Assembly: GCA_028287785.1 (NCBI GenBank)
Contig: JAQBOZ010000002.1
Span: forward strand, 1 to 64,000
DNA from: Chlorobiota bacterium
Lineage (GTDB): Bacteria > Bacteroidota > Ignavibacteria > OLB7
Direction of reading: 5' to 3'
DNA: 64,000 nt
The notes beneath the pieces are model-generated. The model was not told where the DNA came from. It made no database searches and was given only the letters and a program-made list of their open reading frames with translations. Positions 1 to 7,188 of the stretch are shown piece after piece (positions within the stretch are counted from its first letter, which is position 1; every line of letters begins with the position of its first letter). The position numbers and the translations under genes were made by a program.

Positions 1-1722
1 TGGGGGCGGGGGGGGCGGTTTTAAAACCCGCCCCGACCGCCACAATCGCCGGTACTTCGAACTCCATCCGGTCAGCACTGCCGAATCGAGCGGCACCAAC
101 GTGACCGGCGCCGACGAAAAGCTCATCCCCCGTCGGATCGATTCCTCTTCGTCGGCGATATAGTCTATCCCCTGGTCATGGAGATATGCCGAGAAATTCC
201 CCGCCCTCCAGTAGGGAAGCACCGCATGATTCACCAACCCGTCCAGGTTCACAATCCGTCGAGGGCTGAAGTACGCCGGGATGCCGGCATTGAAACAGCC
301 GATCGGCTCCCCGGCCGGCACGCGCGCCTCGAACGCCGGCTGCGACGCGTGGACATCCCGCTGCCACGGATAAAGCTCGGGCGTCCTGATCGCCAGCTTT
401 ATGAAGATCGCCATCGCCCCCACCAGAATGATCGCCCGTAGCCAGCCGCCCTTCCGGTCCACCATTCCCCATCGCGAGAGCGCAATGATCCCCCATCCGG
501 TGAGAAGAAGAAAGAGCACAAGCCCCGGCTGCGTGCAGTGCCAGATCTGCGAGTCGGTGAAGAGGGCCCCGTAGATTCCCCCGGTCACGAGCGTGGCGGC
601 CGAGAGCCATGCCGTCATCCGCCGGAGAGGGCCCGTCCCGTCGACATGCCGGAAGCGGTGAATCATCCATGCCAGCCCGGCGCAGACCACCAGCGGCATC
701 ACCCCCTGAAGAATCCTCGGCAGACCGAAGAGCAATCCCACGGGGTTTCCCAGCCAGGTTCGATAGAGATACCAGCACAGATCGGCAAGCTGTGTTCCCG
801 CCCCCAGCCCGCTCCGCTCCGCGCTTCCCCAGAGCATCTTCATCCCCCCGCTATCCTGCCCGAAGCTCCCCACCGCGATGCGCGAAAAGATGAACCACGG
901 CATGGCGACCAGTGCAAACGCGCCGCCGGTGAGCAGCGCTGCGCGGAACAACGCCGACGGAGAATGCCCGCGCCGATGGAGCATCAGAACAATGAACATG
1001 ATGGTGATGACCGCGAGGACCCCCGCCTCGGTCCTCCCCCAGAAGGCGAGCCCGAGCACCGCGCCGAAGACGACAAGACGCCCGGCGGGAAGAGGCGACG
1101 GCGTGGCGGCAACATCGAGATGAGGATCGATATCGCGGAGATAGACCAGCACCAGCAAGGCCAGCGCGAGGAGATAGACCGGCGACTCCACCCCCTGCGT
1201 CATCAGAAAAAGAGGGAAGGGATTGACCAGCCAGAGCGCCCCCGCGATCCATCCCCATCGTTCGCTTCCGGGGCCCCCGGCCATCAGCCTGCGGATGATG
1301 GCGACGATGGCCGGACCGGTGGCGATGTGCAGGAGGAACCCGGCCGCCAGCCCGCAGCGGAACAGCGCCTCCGGGCCGGAGACGAAACCCGCGCAGAGGG
1401 TCATCAGCAGCATCCAGGCCGGGTGATAGCCGTTGGTGGGGTTGATGCCGTCGAACGTGGAGTGGCCGGAGGCGGCGATATGGCGGGCGATCTGAAGATA
1501 GTAGAAGGCATCATCGGGCACCACGCCGAGAAGCCACCCGAGCGGACGGGAGACAATCGCGACGGCAAACCCCGCGGCGGCCAGCATCGCGACAAGGAAG
1601 AGCGATCGTCCGGCGCGACGATCCGGTCCCGCGGCCATCGCGATGCGATCGTCCGGGTTGTCCCGTGAATGTTCACGCGAGGCTGTGCCGTGGGCCATAT
1701 GTTGACCGGAAAGGGGAGTCAT
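1..1722 (-). CDS. GT-C-type integral membrane glycosyltransferase-like protein (C-terminus cut by window edge)
   Basis: The minus-strand frame is open from 1722 to the window edge (at least 574 codons). Residues about 39-55 form a first membrane helix, followed by an acidic pair in VPDDAFYYLQIARHI (Asp about 70-71), the usual first-loop metal/donor site of GT-C fold enzymes. Many further hydrophobic helices follow. GT-C enzymes transfer sugars from polyprenyl-phosphate carriers on the outer face of the inner membrane; the substrate here is unknown. I chose the ATG at 1722 because it overlaps the stop of the upstream regulator (TGATG), suggesting translational coupling; ATGs at 1698 and 1638 are alternatives. 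The end of the frame reads through a palindromic repeat at 9-37, so the true stop is probably just outside the window. A second protein of the same general kind lies at 5646-7142. Confidence 0.75.
   Translation of the reverse strand, partial: MTPLSGQHMAHGTASREHSRDNPDDRIAMAAGPDRRAGRSLFLVAMLAAAGFAVAIVSRPLGWLLGVVPDDAFYYLQIARHIAASGHSTFDGINPTNGYHPAWMLLMTLCAGFVSGPEALFRCGLAAGFLLHIATGPAIVAIIRRLMAGGPGSERWGWIAGALWLVNPFPLFLMTQGVESPVYLLALALLVLVYLRDIDPHLDVAATPSPLPAGRLVVFGAVLGLAFWGRTEAGVLAVITIMFIVLMLHRRGHSPSALFRAALLTGGAFALVAMPWFIFSRIAVGSFGQDSGGMKMLWGSAERSGLGAGTQLADLCWYLYRTWLGNPVGLLFGLPRILQGVMPLVVCAGLAWMIHRFRHVDGTGPLRRMTAWLSAATLVTGGIYGALFTDSQIWHCTQPGLVLFLLLTGWGIIALSRWGMVDRKGGWLRAIILVGAMAIFIKLAIRTPELYPWQRDVHASQPAFEARVPAGEPIGCFNAGIPAYFSPRRIVNLDGLVNHAVLPYWRAGNFSAYLHDQGIDYIADEEESIRRGMSFSSAPVTLVPLDSAVLTGWSSKYRRLWRSGRVLKPPPPPP
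9..37. repeat. 29-bp palindromic repeat, family P29, copy 1
   Basis: An imperfect palindrome with a GC-rich arm, a central TTTTAAAA, and the complementary arm ending CCCGCCCCGAC. It matches copies at 7160-7188, 13114-13142 and 27207-27235. Here the open frame of the membrane glycosyltransferase runs through it, so it lies at or near the 3' end of that gene. Confidence 0.65.
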
Positions 1723-2339
1723 CAGAAGCTCACCGATGCGATCGTCATCGTTATCCGCGCGGCGTGGTCGGTGTAGTTGCGAAGCATGTGCGGCCGGGAG
1801 GCATCGTAATGGAGCGTTTCCCCCTCGTGCATCACATACTCGATCCCGCCGCAGACCAGGAGAAGCCGCCCCTGGGCGCACCAGCAGACGACGTTGCCGG
1901 GGAATGAGATCGGCCCCTCCGTCCACTCGGTGTGAGGGGGGAGGAATATCTCCACCACCTCGCTGGCGAGCGAGGGATGCAGCGGCGTCAGGATATAGGT
2001 GTAGCCCCTGGCGGGGGGCCAGGGAATCAGCCCGCGCTCATTCGGGCGCTCCCCGTCGATCAGAATCAGATCCTCCCGTCGCGTTCTGATCCCATCCTCC
2101 GGCGGCGGTATCGATTCGGCGCTCGTGAAAAACCCGCAGAGGGTTTCCCCCAGCGCATGCACGATCCGCATCACCACCGTCCAGTGCGGGGAGCGTTTGC
2201 CGGTCTCGATCATCGAGAGATATCCCTTCGAAAGCCCGACCGCGGCGGCCAGGCGTTCCACGGTATAATCGCGCGAGCGGCGAAGTCGCTTCAGGTTCTC
2301 CCCAAGGTAACGAGGCTGATGAATGATATGACGCGGCAT
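1722..2339 (-). CDS. XRE-family transcriptional regulator with C-terminal cupin domain
   Basis: 205 aa. Residues about 11-66 are a helix-turn-helix of the XRE/Cro type, with the recognition region around SKGYLSMIETGKRSP. Residues about 105-200 are a cupin beta-barrel that in this family (PuuR/SutR-like) usually senses a small molecule. It is therefore probably a ligand-responsive DNA-binding protein. Its TGA stop overlaps the ATG of the following membrane glycosyltransferase, so the two are probably co-transcribed and coupled. The YbbR gene starts 47 bp from its 3'-side neighbour on the same strand. The ligand cannot be told from sequence. Confidence 0.88.
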   Translation of the reverse strand: MPRHIIHQPRYLGENLKRLRRSRDYTVERLAAAVGLSKGYLSMIETGKRSPHWTVVMRIVHALGETLCGFFTSAESIPPPEDGIRTRREDLILIDGERPNERGLIPWPPARGYTYILTPLHPSLASEVVEIFLPPHTEWTEGPISFPGNVVCWCAQGRLLLVCGGIEYVMHEGETLHYDASRPHMLRNYTDHAARITMTIASVSF

Positions 2340-2386
2340 CGGATATGGTCTTCTGTTCGTGGCCGGGAAATCGTCGGCGGACCCCG

Positions 2387-3343
2387 TTACTCCTTGATCT
2401 CCCTCCGGAAGAAATAGCGAATCCGCGCCGGCCTGATGCTCACCACGGCCACGTTCAGCCCCGGAGGGAGGGAGAGCCGGGGATAGGCGACGCCGAGCGT
2501 ATCCACCCCCTCGATCACCTCCACATACGCATGGATGGTCGTGGGATCAAGCTGGCTCAGATCGGAGGCTCCCCCGCGGATCAGCACCTCCACGCGCTGC
2601 GGCTGGAGGATCAGCAGTTTGCTGGTATCGCTGATGGTCCCACGGTTGATCAGCGGGATATCGGGGAAGGAGCGCTCCGCCACCTCCTGCACATCGGCGA
2701 ACAACTGCGTCCGCCGCGTCTGCGGGGTGATGATCCCCCGGAGCGTATCGCTGACCCACACCCCCTGCGATACCGGCCGGTGAATATCGTTCAGCACCAC
2801 CGCCTCGGTCGGCCATGATGTGATATCCTGAAGCACCTTCTTGGCGCCGATCAGCGCAACCGAATCGGGCTCCAGCCGGAGCGATCCTATCACCTGAAAC
2901 CCCTTCCGCGTGTTGATCGTGACCTCGGGCGAGAGCGGAACCGTCTTGGTATCCACCGGGCCGATTGCGAGCGTGAGGGAATCGGGGGAGACGCTGATCT
3001 GCTGCGCGTCGGAGATATTGGTCCGGATCGAGGCAAGCAATCCCTTGCGGTTGATGCCGACCACCCGTTCACCCGCCGGAGCAACCGGGGGATAGACCAC
3101 GCACTCCACGCGACCGGTGGCAAGCATCTTCAGAAGCGACCAGCCGGTGGCGCGCGTCGTGATGGTGATCATCGCCGGGATCGGCTCGGTGAGCGCCTGA
3201 TTGGAGGGAAGCTCCACGCGGAGCGGGACTTCCAGGGTCGTGTTGAACTGATCGGAGAGGGCGACGATCGCCCAGAACACAACAGCGAAGAGGACCGCCC
3301 CGGCAGCGCGTCGTATGACCGAAGGTGTCGTCGATTGAGCCAT
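2387..3343 (-). CDS. YbbR-like domain protein
   Basis: 318 aa with one N-terminal membrane helix (about residues 12-29) followed by extracytoplasmic repeats of the YbbR type, each an all-beta unit of about 80 residues. In Firmicutes the YbbR protein CdaR regulates the diadenylate cyclase CdaA, but in Bacteroidetes relatives such proteins are found without a nearby cdaA, and none is visible here. The gene lies 98 bp downstream of gcvT on the same strand and 47 bp upstream of the XRE-cupin gene, so one leftward operon is likely. The role is inferred only from family membership. Confidence 0.8.
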   Translation of the reverse strand: MAQSTTPSVIRRAAGAVLFAVVFWAIVALSDQFNTTLEVPLRVELPSNQALTEPIPAMITITTRATGWSLLKMLATGRVECVVYPPVAPAGERVVGINRKGLLASIRTNISDAQQISVSPDSLTLAIGPVDTKTVPLSPEVTINTRKGFQVIGSLRLEPDSVALIGAKKVLQDITSWPTEAVVLNDIHRPVSQGVWVSDTLRGIITPQTRRTQLFADVQEVAERSFPDIPLINRGTISDTSKLLILQPQRVEVLIRGGASDLSQLDPTTIHAYVEVIEGVDTLGVAYPRLSLPPGLNVAVVSIRPARIRYFFRREIKE

Positions 3344-3441
3344 TCGCGGTTGAGCCTTTCGTCAGTGTCAGTTGATCCCGGAGGCCGGCGTCCGGCCGCC
3401 CGCACCGATGGCGGCGGCCGGAGTGATGGTTGGCGATATGC

Positions 3442-4569
3442 TTACTTCTTCACGAACGGCGGCTTCACCACCGTGGCGGGAATTTCCTTGTCGCGAATGA
3501 TGATGCTGATCGCGGTGCCGGGCTTCGCATAGGCGCTCTCGACATATCCCAGGCCCAGCCCCTTGCCGAGCGTCGGGGAGGATGTGCCGCTTGTCACCTC
3601 GCCGATCTCCCTTCCCTCCGCGACGATCCTGTAGTGCCCGCGCGGGACCGCCCGCTCGTTCATCTCGAACCCGACCAGCTTCCGCGATGGCTTCGCCTCC
3701 TTCACGGCGACGATGGCGTCCTTTCCGTTGAACTCCCCCTTGTTCGCCTTCGTGATCCAGCCGAGCCCCGCCTCGATCGGGTTCGTCGTCTCGTCGATAT
3801 CGTTGCCGTACAGGCAGTAGGCCATCTCCAGCCGGAGCGTGTCCCGCGCCCCCAGACCGGTCGGCTCGATGCCGAACTCCGCCCCGGCCTCCATCACGGC
3901 GTTCCACACCTTCTCGCTCTGCTCCTTCTGGCTCGACAGATAGAGCTCGAAGCCCACCTCGCCGGTGTAGCCGGTGCGGGAGATGATGGCATCGACGCCG
4001 GCCACCCTGCCGTCGACGAAATGATAGTACTCGATGGCGTCCAGATCGGTATCGGTCAGCTTCCTGAGCGTCTCGATCGCCTTCGGCCCCTGCACGGCAA
4101 GGAGCGAATAATCGTCGGAGACATTCCGCAGCTCGGCGCCGTCGATGGCGTTCTCCTCCATCCAGGCGAAGTCCTTTCCGATGTTCGATGCGTTGATCAC
4201 CAGCAGATAATCGTTCTCGGCGCGACGGTAGACCAGCAGATCGTCGATGATGCCGCCGTTCGGGAGGCACATCGCGCTGTACTGCGCGCCGCCGTCGGTC
4301 AGGACGGAGGCATCGTTGATGGTGATCTTCTGGATGAAGTCCAGCGCGCGCGCGCCCTTCACCGTGACCTCTCCCATGTGGGAGACATCGAAGATGCCGA
4401 CCCGCTCGCGGACGGCGGTATGCTCGGCGATGATCCCCTTGTAGAGAACCGGCATTTCGAACCCGGCGAACGGAACGATCTTCGCGCCGAGCGCGACGTG
4501 AACATCATAAAGGGCGGTCCGCTGAAGTTGAGCCGGCTCCGCGACGGACGAGTGCATCTGATCAGCCAT
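3442..4569 (-). CDS. gcvT: Aminomethyltransferase (glycine cleavage T protein)
   Basis: 375 aa, close to the usual ~365 aa of GcvT. It transfers the methylene group from the aminomethyl-lipoyl H protein to tetrahydrofolate, releasing ammonia, in the cytoplasmic glycine cleavage complex. Family motifs are clear: FDVSHMGEV near residue 60, SRTGYTGEVGFELY in the folate-binding region, NPIEAGLGWITK and the C-terminal GEVTSGTSSPTLGKGLGLGYV barrel. The ATG at 4569 is preceded by a region with no obvious glycine riboswitch. gcvH and gcvP are not in the window. It is the first gene of the leftward block 4569-1. Confidence 0.97.
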   Translation of the reverse strand: MADQMHSSVAEPAQLQRTALYDVHVALGAKIVPFAGFEMPVLYKGIIAEHTAVRERVGIFDVSHMGEVTVKGARALDFIQKITINDASVLTDGGAQYSAMCLPNGGIIDDLLVYRRAENDYLLVINASNIGKDFAWMEENAIDGAELRNVSDDYSLLAVQGPKAIETLRKLTDTDLDAIEYYHFVDGRVAGVDAIISRTGYTGEVGFELYLSSQKEQSEKVWNAVMEAGAEFGIEPTGLGARDTLRLEMAYCLYGNDIDETTNPIEAGLGWITKANKGEFNGKDAIVAVKEAKPSRKLVGFEMNERAVPRGHYRIVAEGREIGEVTSGTSSPTLGKGLGLGYVESAYAKPGTAISIIIRDKEIPATVVKPPFVKK

Positions 4570-5208
4570 AACGAGAGAAAGTAAAGCGATTGATTGTTTG
4601 TATTGAACGATGAACTTACGAAAGGCCGGGGGATTGTGCCGCGCGCCAGACTGTTGCGTAGTGACTCAGGTAACATCCAGCTCTCCGGTTGACAGCGCGA
4701 TGATCCATCAACGATCCTTCTATCACTCTTCAAGCTCCGCCAAGAGCGCGCCGGTTGTAGCAACGATGCCTCCGTTTCCCACACAAGCTCCATCGGAGCG
4801 TAGCATCGTCGCATACCGGCAGAATGGTACGCTCCGATGAGCCTGGAATCATGGGAGGCGTGGCGATGCTACAACCGGTACGCCCCGATGGGGCTGGGAA
4901 GACGGATGCCGGACATGACTCCGGGCATCATCCACAGCATCTCAACCTGAGTTACTGCTGACCGTTGAACAACGTCATCTGCGGCGCCGGCCTTCACCAT
5001 CGCTCACCGATGCGTCCGAACGGACGCCTCATTCGCCCAGGCTCGGCCACCCTGCATCTGCTCGTTGCTGAACAGTCTGAATGCCCACGATTGCCGGACA
5101 CGGTTTCAATCCACGCCGTACAACCGATATCAGTTATCTTCGCATCCGCGACCGCGGAGAGAATCTCCGCTTCCGAACCCGAACCTGATTTCCATAGGAG
5201 CTATCGCG
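4570..5208. other. Intergenic region with mobile-type repeats
   Basis: This 639-bp region separates divergent genes gcvT and the SRPBCC gene. It contains MITE-like copy A (4658-4957), a copy of the short dispersed motif GTTGAACAACGTCATCTGCG (from 4964), and a small hairpin at 5011-5027 (GCGTCC/GGACGC arms). Short reading frames across it lie inside the repeat and share translated residues with equivalent frames in the other repeat copies, so I do not call them genes. Confidence 0.7.
4658..4957 (+). mobile_element. MITE-like element, copy A (~300 bp)
   Basis: It starts GTAGTGACTCAGGTAACATC and ends CTCAACCTGAGTTACTGC, so its ends are imperfect terminal inverted repeats (consensus GTAGTGACTCAGGTT). 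Inner inverted sequences include CCGGTTGTAGCAACGATGCC and its complement GGCGATGCTACAACCGG. It matches, in inverted orientation, the elements at 46353-46648 and 49593-49890. There is no coding capacity for a transposase, so it would need one supplied elsewhere. No clear target duplication is visible. Confidence 0.75.
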
Positions 5209-5670
5209 ATGAACCCTGAGGGGGAACAGCATATCGACAGCGGACATTTTCACGCGGTGATCGTTTCGAGAATGGTCCACGTTCCCGCGGGGATCGTCTG
5301 GGACGCCTGGGCGGACCCGGCGAAGATGTCAGCCTGGTTCTCCGAGGATACCGTCCAGGATCTCAGCGTCGGCGGGCGGTACCGCAACGGCGATGGCGAT
5401 CAGGGGGAGTTTCTGGAGGTGACGCCGGGGAGCCATCTCAAATTCACATGGGAGCAGCCGGACTACGCCCCCGGAAGCTATGTGATGGTCGATATCCGGC
5501 CGGCCGGTGACGAGGCGGCGGAAATCCGCGTGGAGCATGCAAACGTGGCCTGCCAGGATGCGGACGATCTCGATCTCGGCTGGAACTGGTCGCTCGATTC
5601 CCTGATATCCTACCTGGAGACCGGCGCGCCGATCCCCTTCGAGGAGTGGGCCGCCGGACGGCAGTATTGA
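5209..5670 (+). CDS. SRPBCC (AHSA1/START-like) domain protein
   Basis: 153 aa, the full length of a single SRPBCC helix-grip domain, which binds hydrophobic ligands in a deep cavity. The N-terminal signature is VPAGIVWDAWADPAKMSAWF, followed by the GGRYRNGDGDQGEFLEV strand region and C-terminal helix ending near residue 153. I chose ATG 5209 because AGGAG lies at 5196-5200, 8 bases upstream; a longer frame from 5065 has no ribosome site. The last 25 bases overlap the start region of the following membrane protein gene, suggesting co-transcription. The ligand is unknown. Confidence 0.85.
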   Translation: MNPEGEQHIDSGHFHAVIVSRMVHVPAGIVWDAWADPAKMSAWFSEDTVQDLSVGGRYRNGDGDQGEFLEVTPGSHLKFTWEQPDYAPGSYVMVDIRPAGDEAAEIRVEHANVACQDADDLDLGWNWSLDSLISYLETGAPIPFEEWAAGRQY

Positions 5671-7142
5671 TCTTCATCGAAAGCCCCCCCTCGGCATTCA
5701 ATCAGACCGAGCGCCTCCGGAACCGATCGATCGCGTTCGCGCTCCTCTCCATACTTGCCGTCTGCTTCTTCATCAAGTTCCGCCGGTTCGGCATCGATGA
5801 CAGCTTTATCGTCCTCCGCTACGTGGACAACATCATCCACGGCAGGGGATGGACGTTCAATCCTGGAGAGGACTACAACGCCAGCACCTCGGTTCTCAAT
5901 ACGGTGGTGATCACCGTCATCGCGCTGGTGGCCGGTGATCCGCTGCGGGCGTCGACCATCGCGGGATGCCTCGCCATTCTCTGTTCCGGCATCTGCCTCT
6001 ATCTGCTGCTGGAGGAACGTTGTTCCGCCATCGTGGCGACCGTGGCGGCGGGAGCGCTCATGTACTTCCTCTCGGAGAATGGCACATGGGGGCTGGAGAC
6101 GAACATGTTTATCGGGCTGATTCTTCTGTTCGTGCTGATCGAGGAATGGAAGGGGGACAGCTGGTGGATACTGGGGCTGATCATGCTGGCGCGGCCGGAG
6201 GGGCTGGTGCTGGCGCTGTTCAAGATAGCGCGGGAGATCCTCCGCGACCGGAAGGCGCCGGTACGGGGGATGATAAAGCTCGCCGCCGTCTGCGCTCCGT
6301 GGGCTCTCTTCTCGTTTATCCGATTCGGTCAGCTTGCGCCGGCGACGTTACGGCAAAAGCTGTGGCAGGGACGTTCGGGGTTCTGGGGAACGGGGCATAT
6401 TTATGTAAACATGCTTATCCGCGCCGCCCGTGTCGATTTCCTGGAACATGGCAGGTGGGGGCTGCTCCTTATGATCCCTCTGGGCGTGGGCGCCGCGCGG
6501 GTTGTCAGGGAGCGATCCAGCCTGCTCTACTTCGTGGGCTTCGCCATCGTCCAGCAGATCGCCTATATCGTGATGAATATCCCGGGGTACAACTGGTACT
6601 TCGCTCCCGCCGAGGCAATCGGCTGCATTCTGGTCCTTATCGGCCTGATTCACCTGGGCTCCCTGATCCACCTGCGACTCCCTGCAACGCTCCGTCCGGC
6701 ATTGCCGTTCGTGGGGCCGGCCACCGCCGTCATCGGCGTTGTCGCGGCGGTGATCCTCTATCAACCCTATCTCGACAGCCCCATCGCGGACCCGCGGACC
6801 ACGGCCTATACAAGGCTGGCGTTCGATATCACCGGACGGATAAGCAATCCAAGCATCGCGGCCAGGGAGGTGGGGGTCGTGGGATATTACAGTCACGCGC
6901 GGATGGTGGATCTTACGGGGCTCACCAACCGGGAGCCGGAGTTTCTGACGAAGGATCATATGGATCGATTCTTCTCGATCGCCCCGGACGTTGTCATCGT
7001 TACCGATACCATCGACGCGATGGAGAAGAACGTCACCACGGACCCGAGGTTTGCCGCGAACTACAGGCTGGCGAACACGATCGTCACGCCGCGATACCGG
7101 ACGATGCATTACTACATCCGCTTTGTGGATTCAACGCCCTGA
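5646..7142 (+). CDS. GT-C-type integral membrane glycosyltransferase-like protein
   Basis: 498 aa with about ten hydrophobic helices. The first helix (about residues 28-45) is followed by FGIDDSFIVLRYVDNI, the acidic pair placed as in GT-C enzymes, then HGRGWTFNPGEDYNASTSVL, a loop common in arabinosyl/mannosyl transferase-like families. A soluble C-terminal segment of about 110 residues follows the last helix. The reading frame opens at GTG 5646, overlapping the SRPBCC gene by 25 bp; a TTG at 5667 overlapping that gene's TGA is an alternative start. It converges on the oligopeptidase gene, with palindrome P29 copy 2 between them. The acceptor and donor are unknown. Confidence 0.75.
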   Translation: MGRRTAVLIFIESPPSAFNQTERLRNRSIAFALLSILAVCFFIKFRRFGIDDSFIVLRYVDNIIHGRGWTFNPGEDYNASTSVLNTVVITVIALVAGDPLRASTIAGCLAILCSGICLYLLLEERCSAIVATVAAGALMYFLSENGTWGLETNMFIGLILLFVLIEEWKGDSWWILGLIMLARPEGLVLALFKIAREILRDRKAPVRGMIKLAAVCAPWALFSFIRFGQLAPATLRQKLWQGRSGFWGTGHIYVNMLIRAARVDFLEHGRWGLLLMIPLGVGAARVVRERSSLLYFVGFAIVQQIAYIVMNIPGYNWYFAPAEAIGCILVLIGLIHLGSLIHLRLPATLRPALPFVGPATAVIGVVAAVILYQPYLDSPIADPRTTAYTRLAFDITGRISNPSIAAREVGVVGYYSHARMVDLTGLTNREPEFLTKDHMDRFFSIAPDVVIVTDTIDAMEKNVTTDPRFAANYRLANTIVTPRYRTMHYYIRFVDSTP

Positions 7143-7159
7143 GAGCGAACGATGTTGTT

Positions 7160-7188
7160 GTCGGGGGATGTTTTAAACATCGCCCGAC
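7160..7188. terminator. P29 palindrome copy 2, likely bidirectional terminator
   Basis: Near-perfect palindrome: arms GTCGGGGGATGTTT and AAACATCGCCCGAC with one mismatch. It lies 18 bp past the stop of the rightward membrane protein gene and contains the TAA stop (complement of 7173-7175) of the leftward oligopeptidase at its centre. The position between convergent genes fits a bidirectional terminator or 3'-end stabiliser. Confidence 0.65.

Noticed and set aside
538-1668. 376-codon rightward frame
   Set aside because: It is opposite the GT-C membrane protein, whose frame gives proper membrane helices; the rightward chain is Arg/Pro/Gly/Glu-rich and has no domain.
4570-4657. Possible glycine riboswitch upstream of gcvT
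   Set aside because: No recognisable glycine aptamer core could be found before the start codon; the gap is taken by the repeat.
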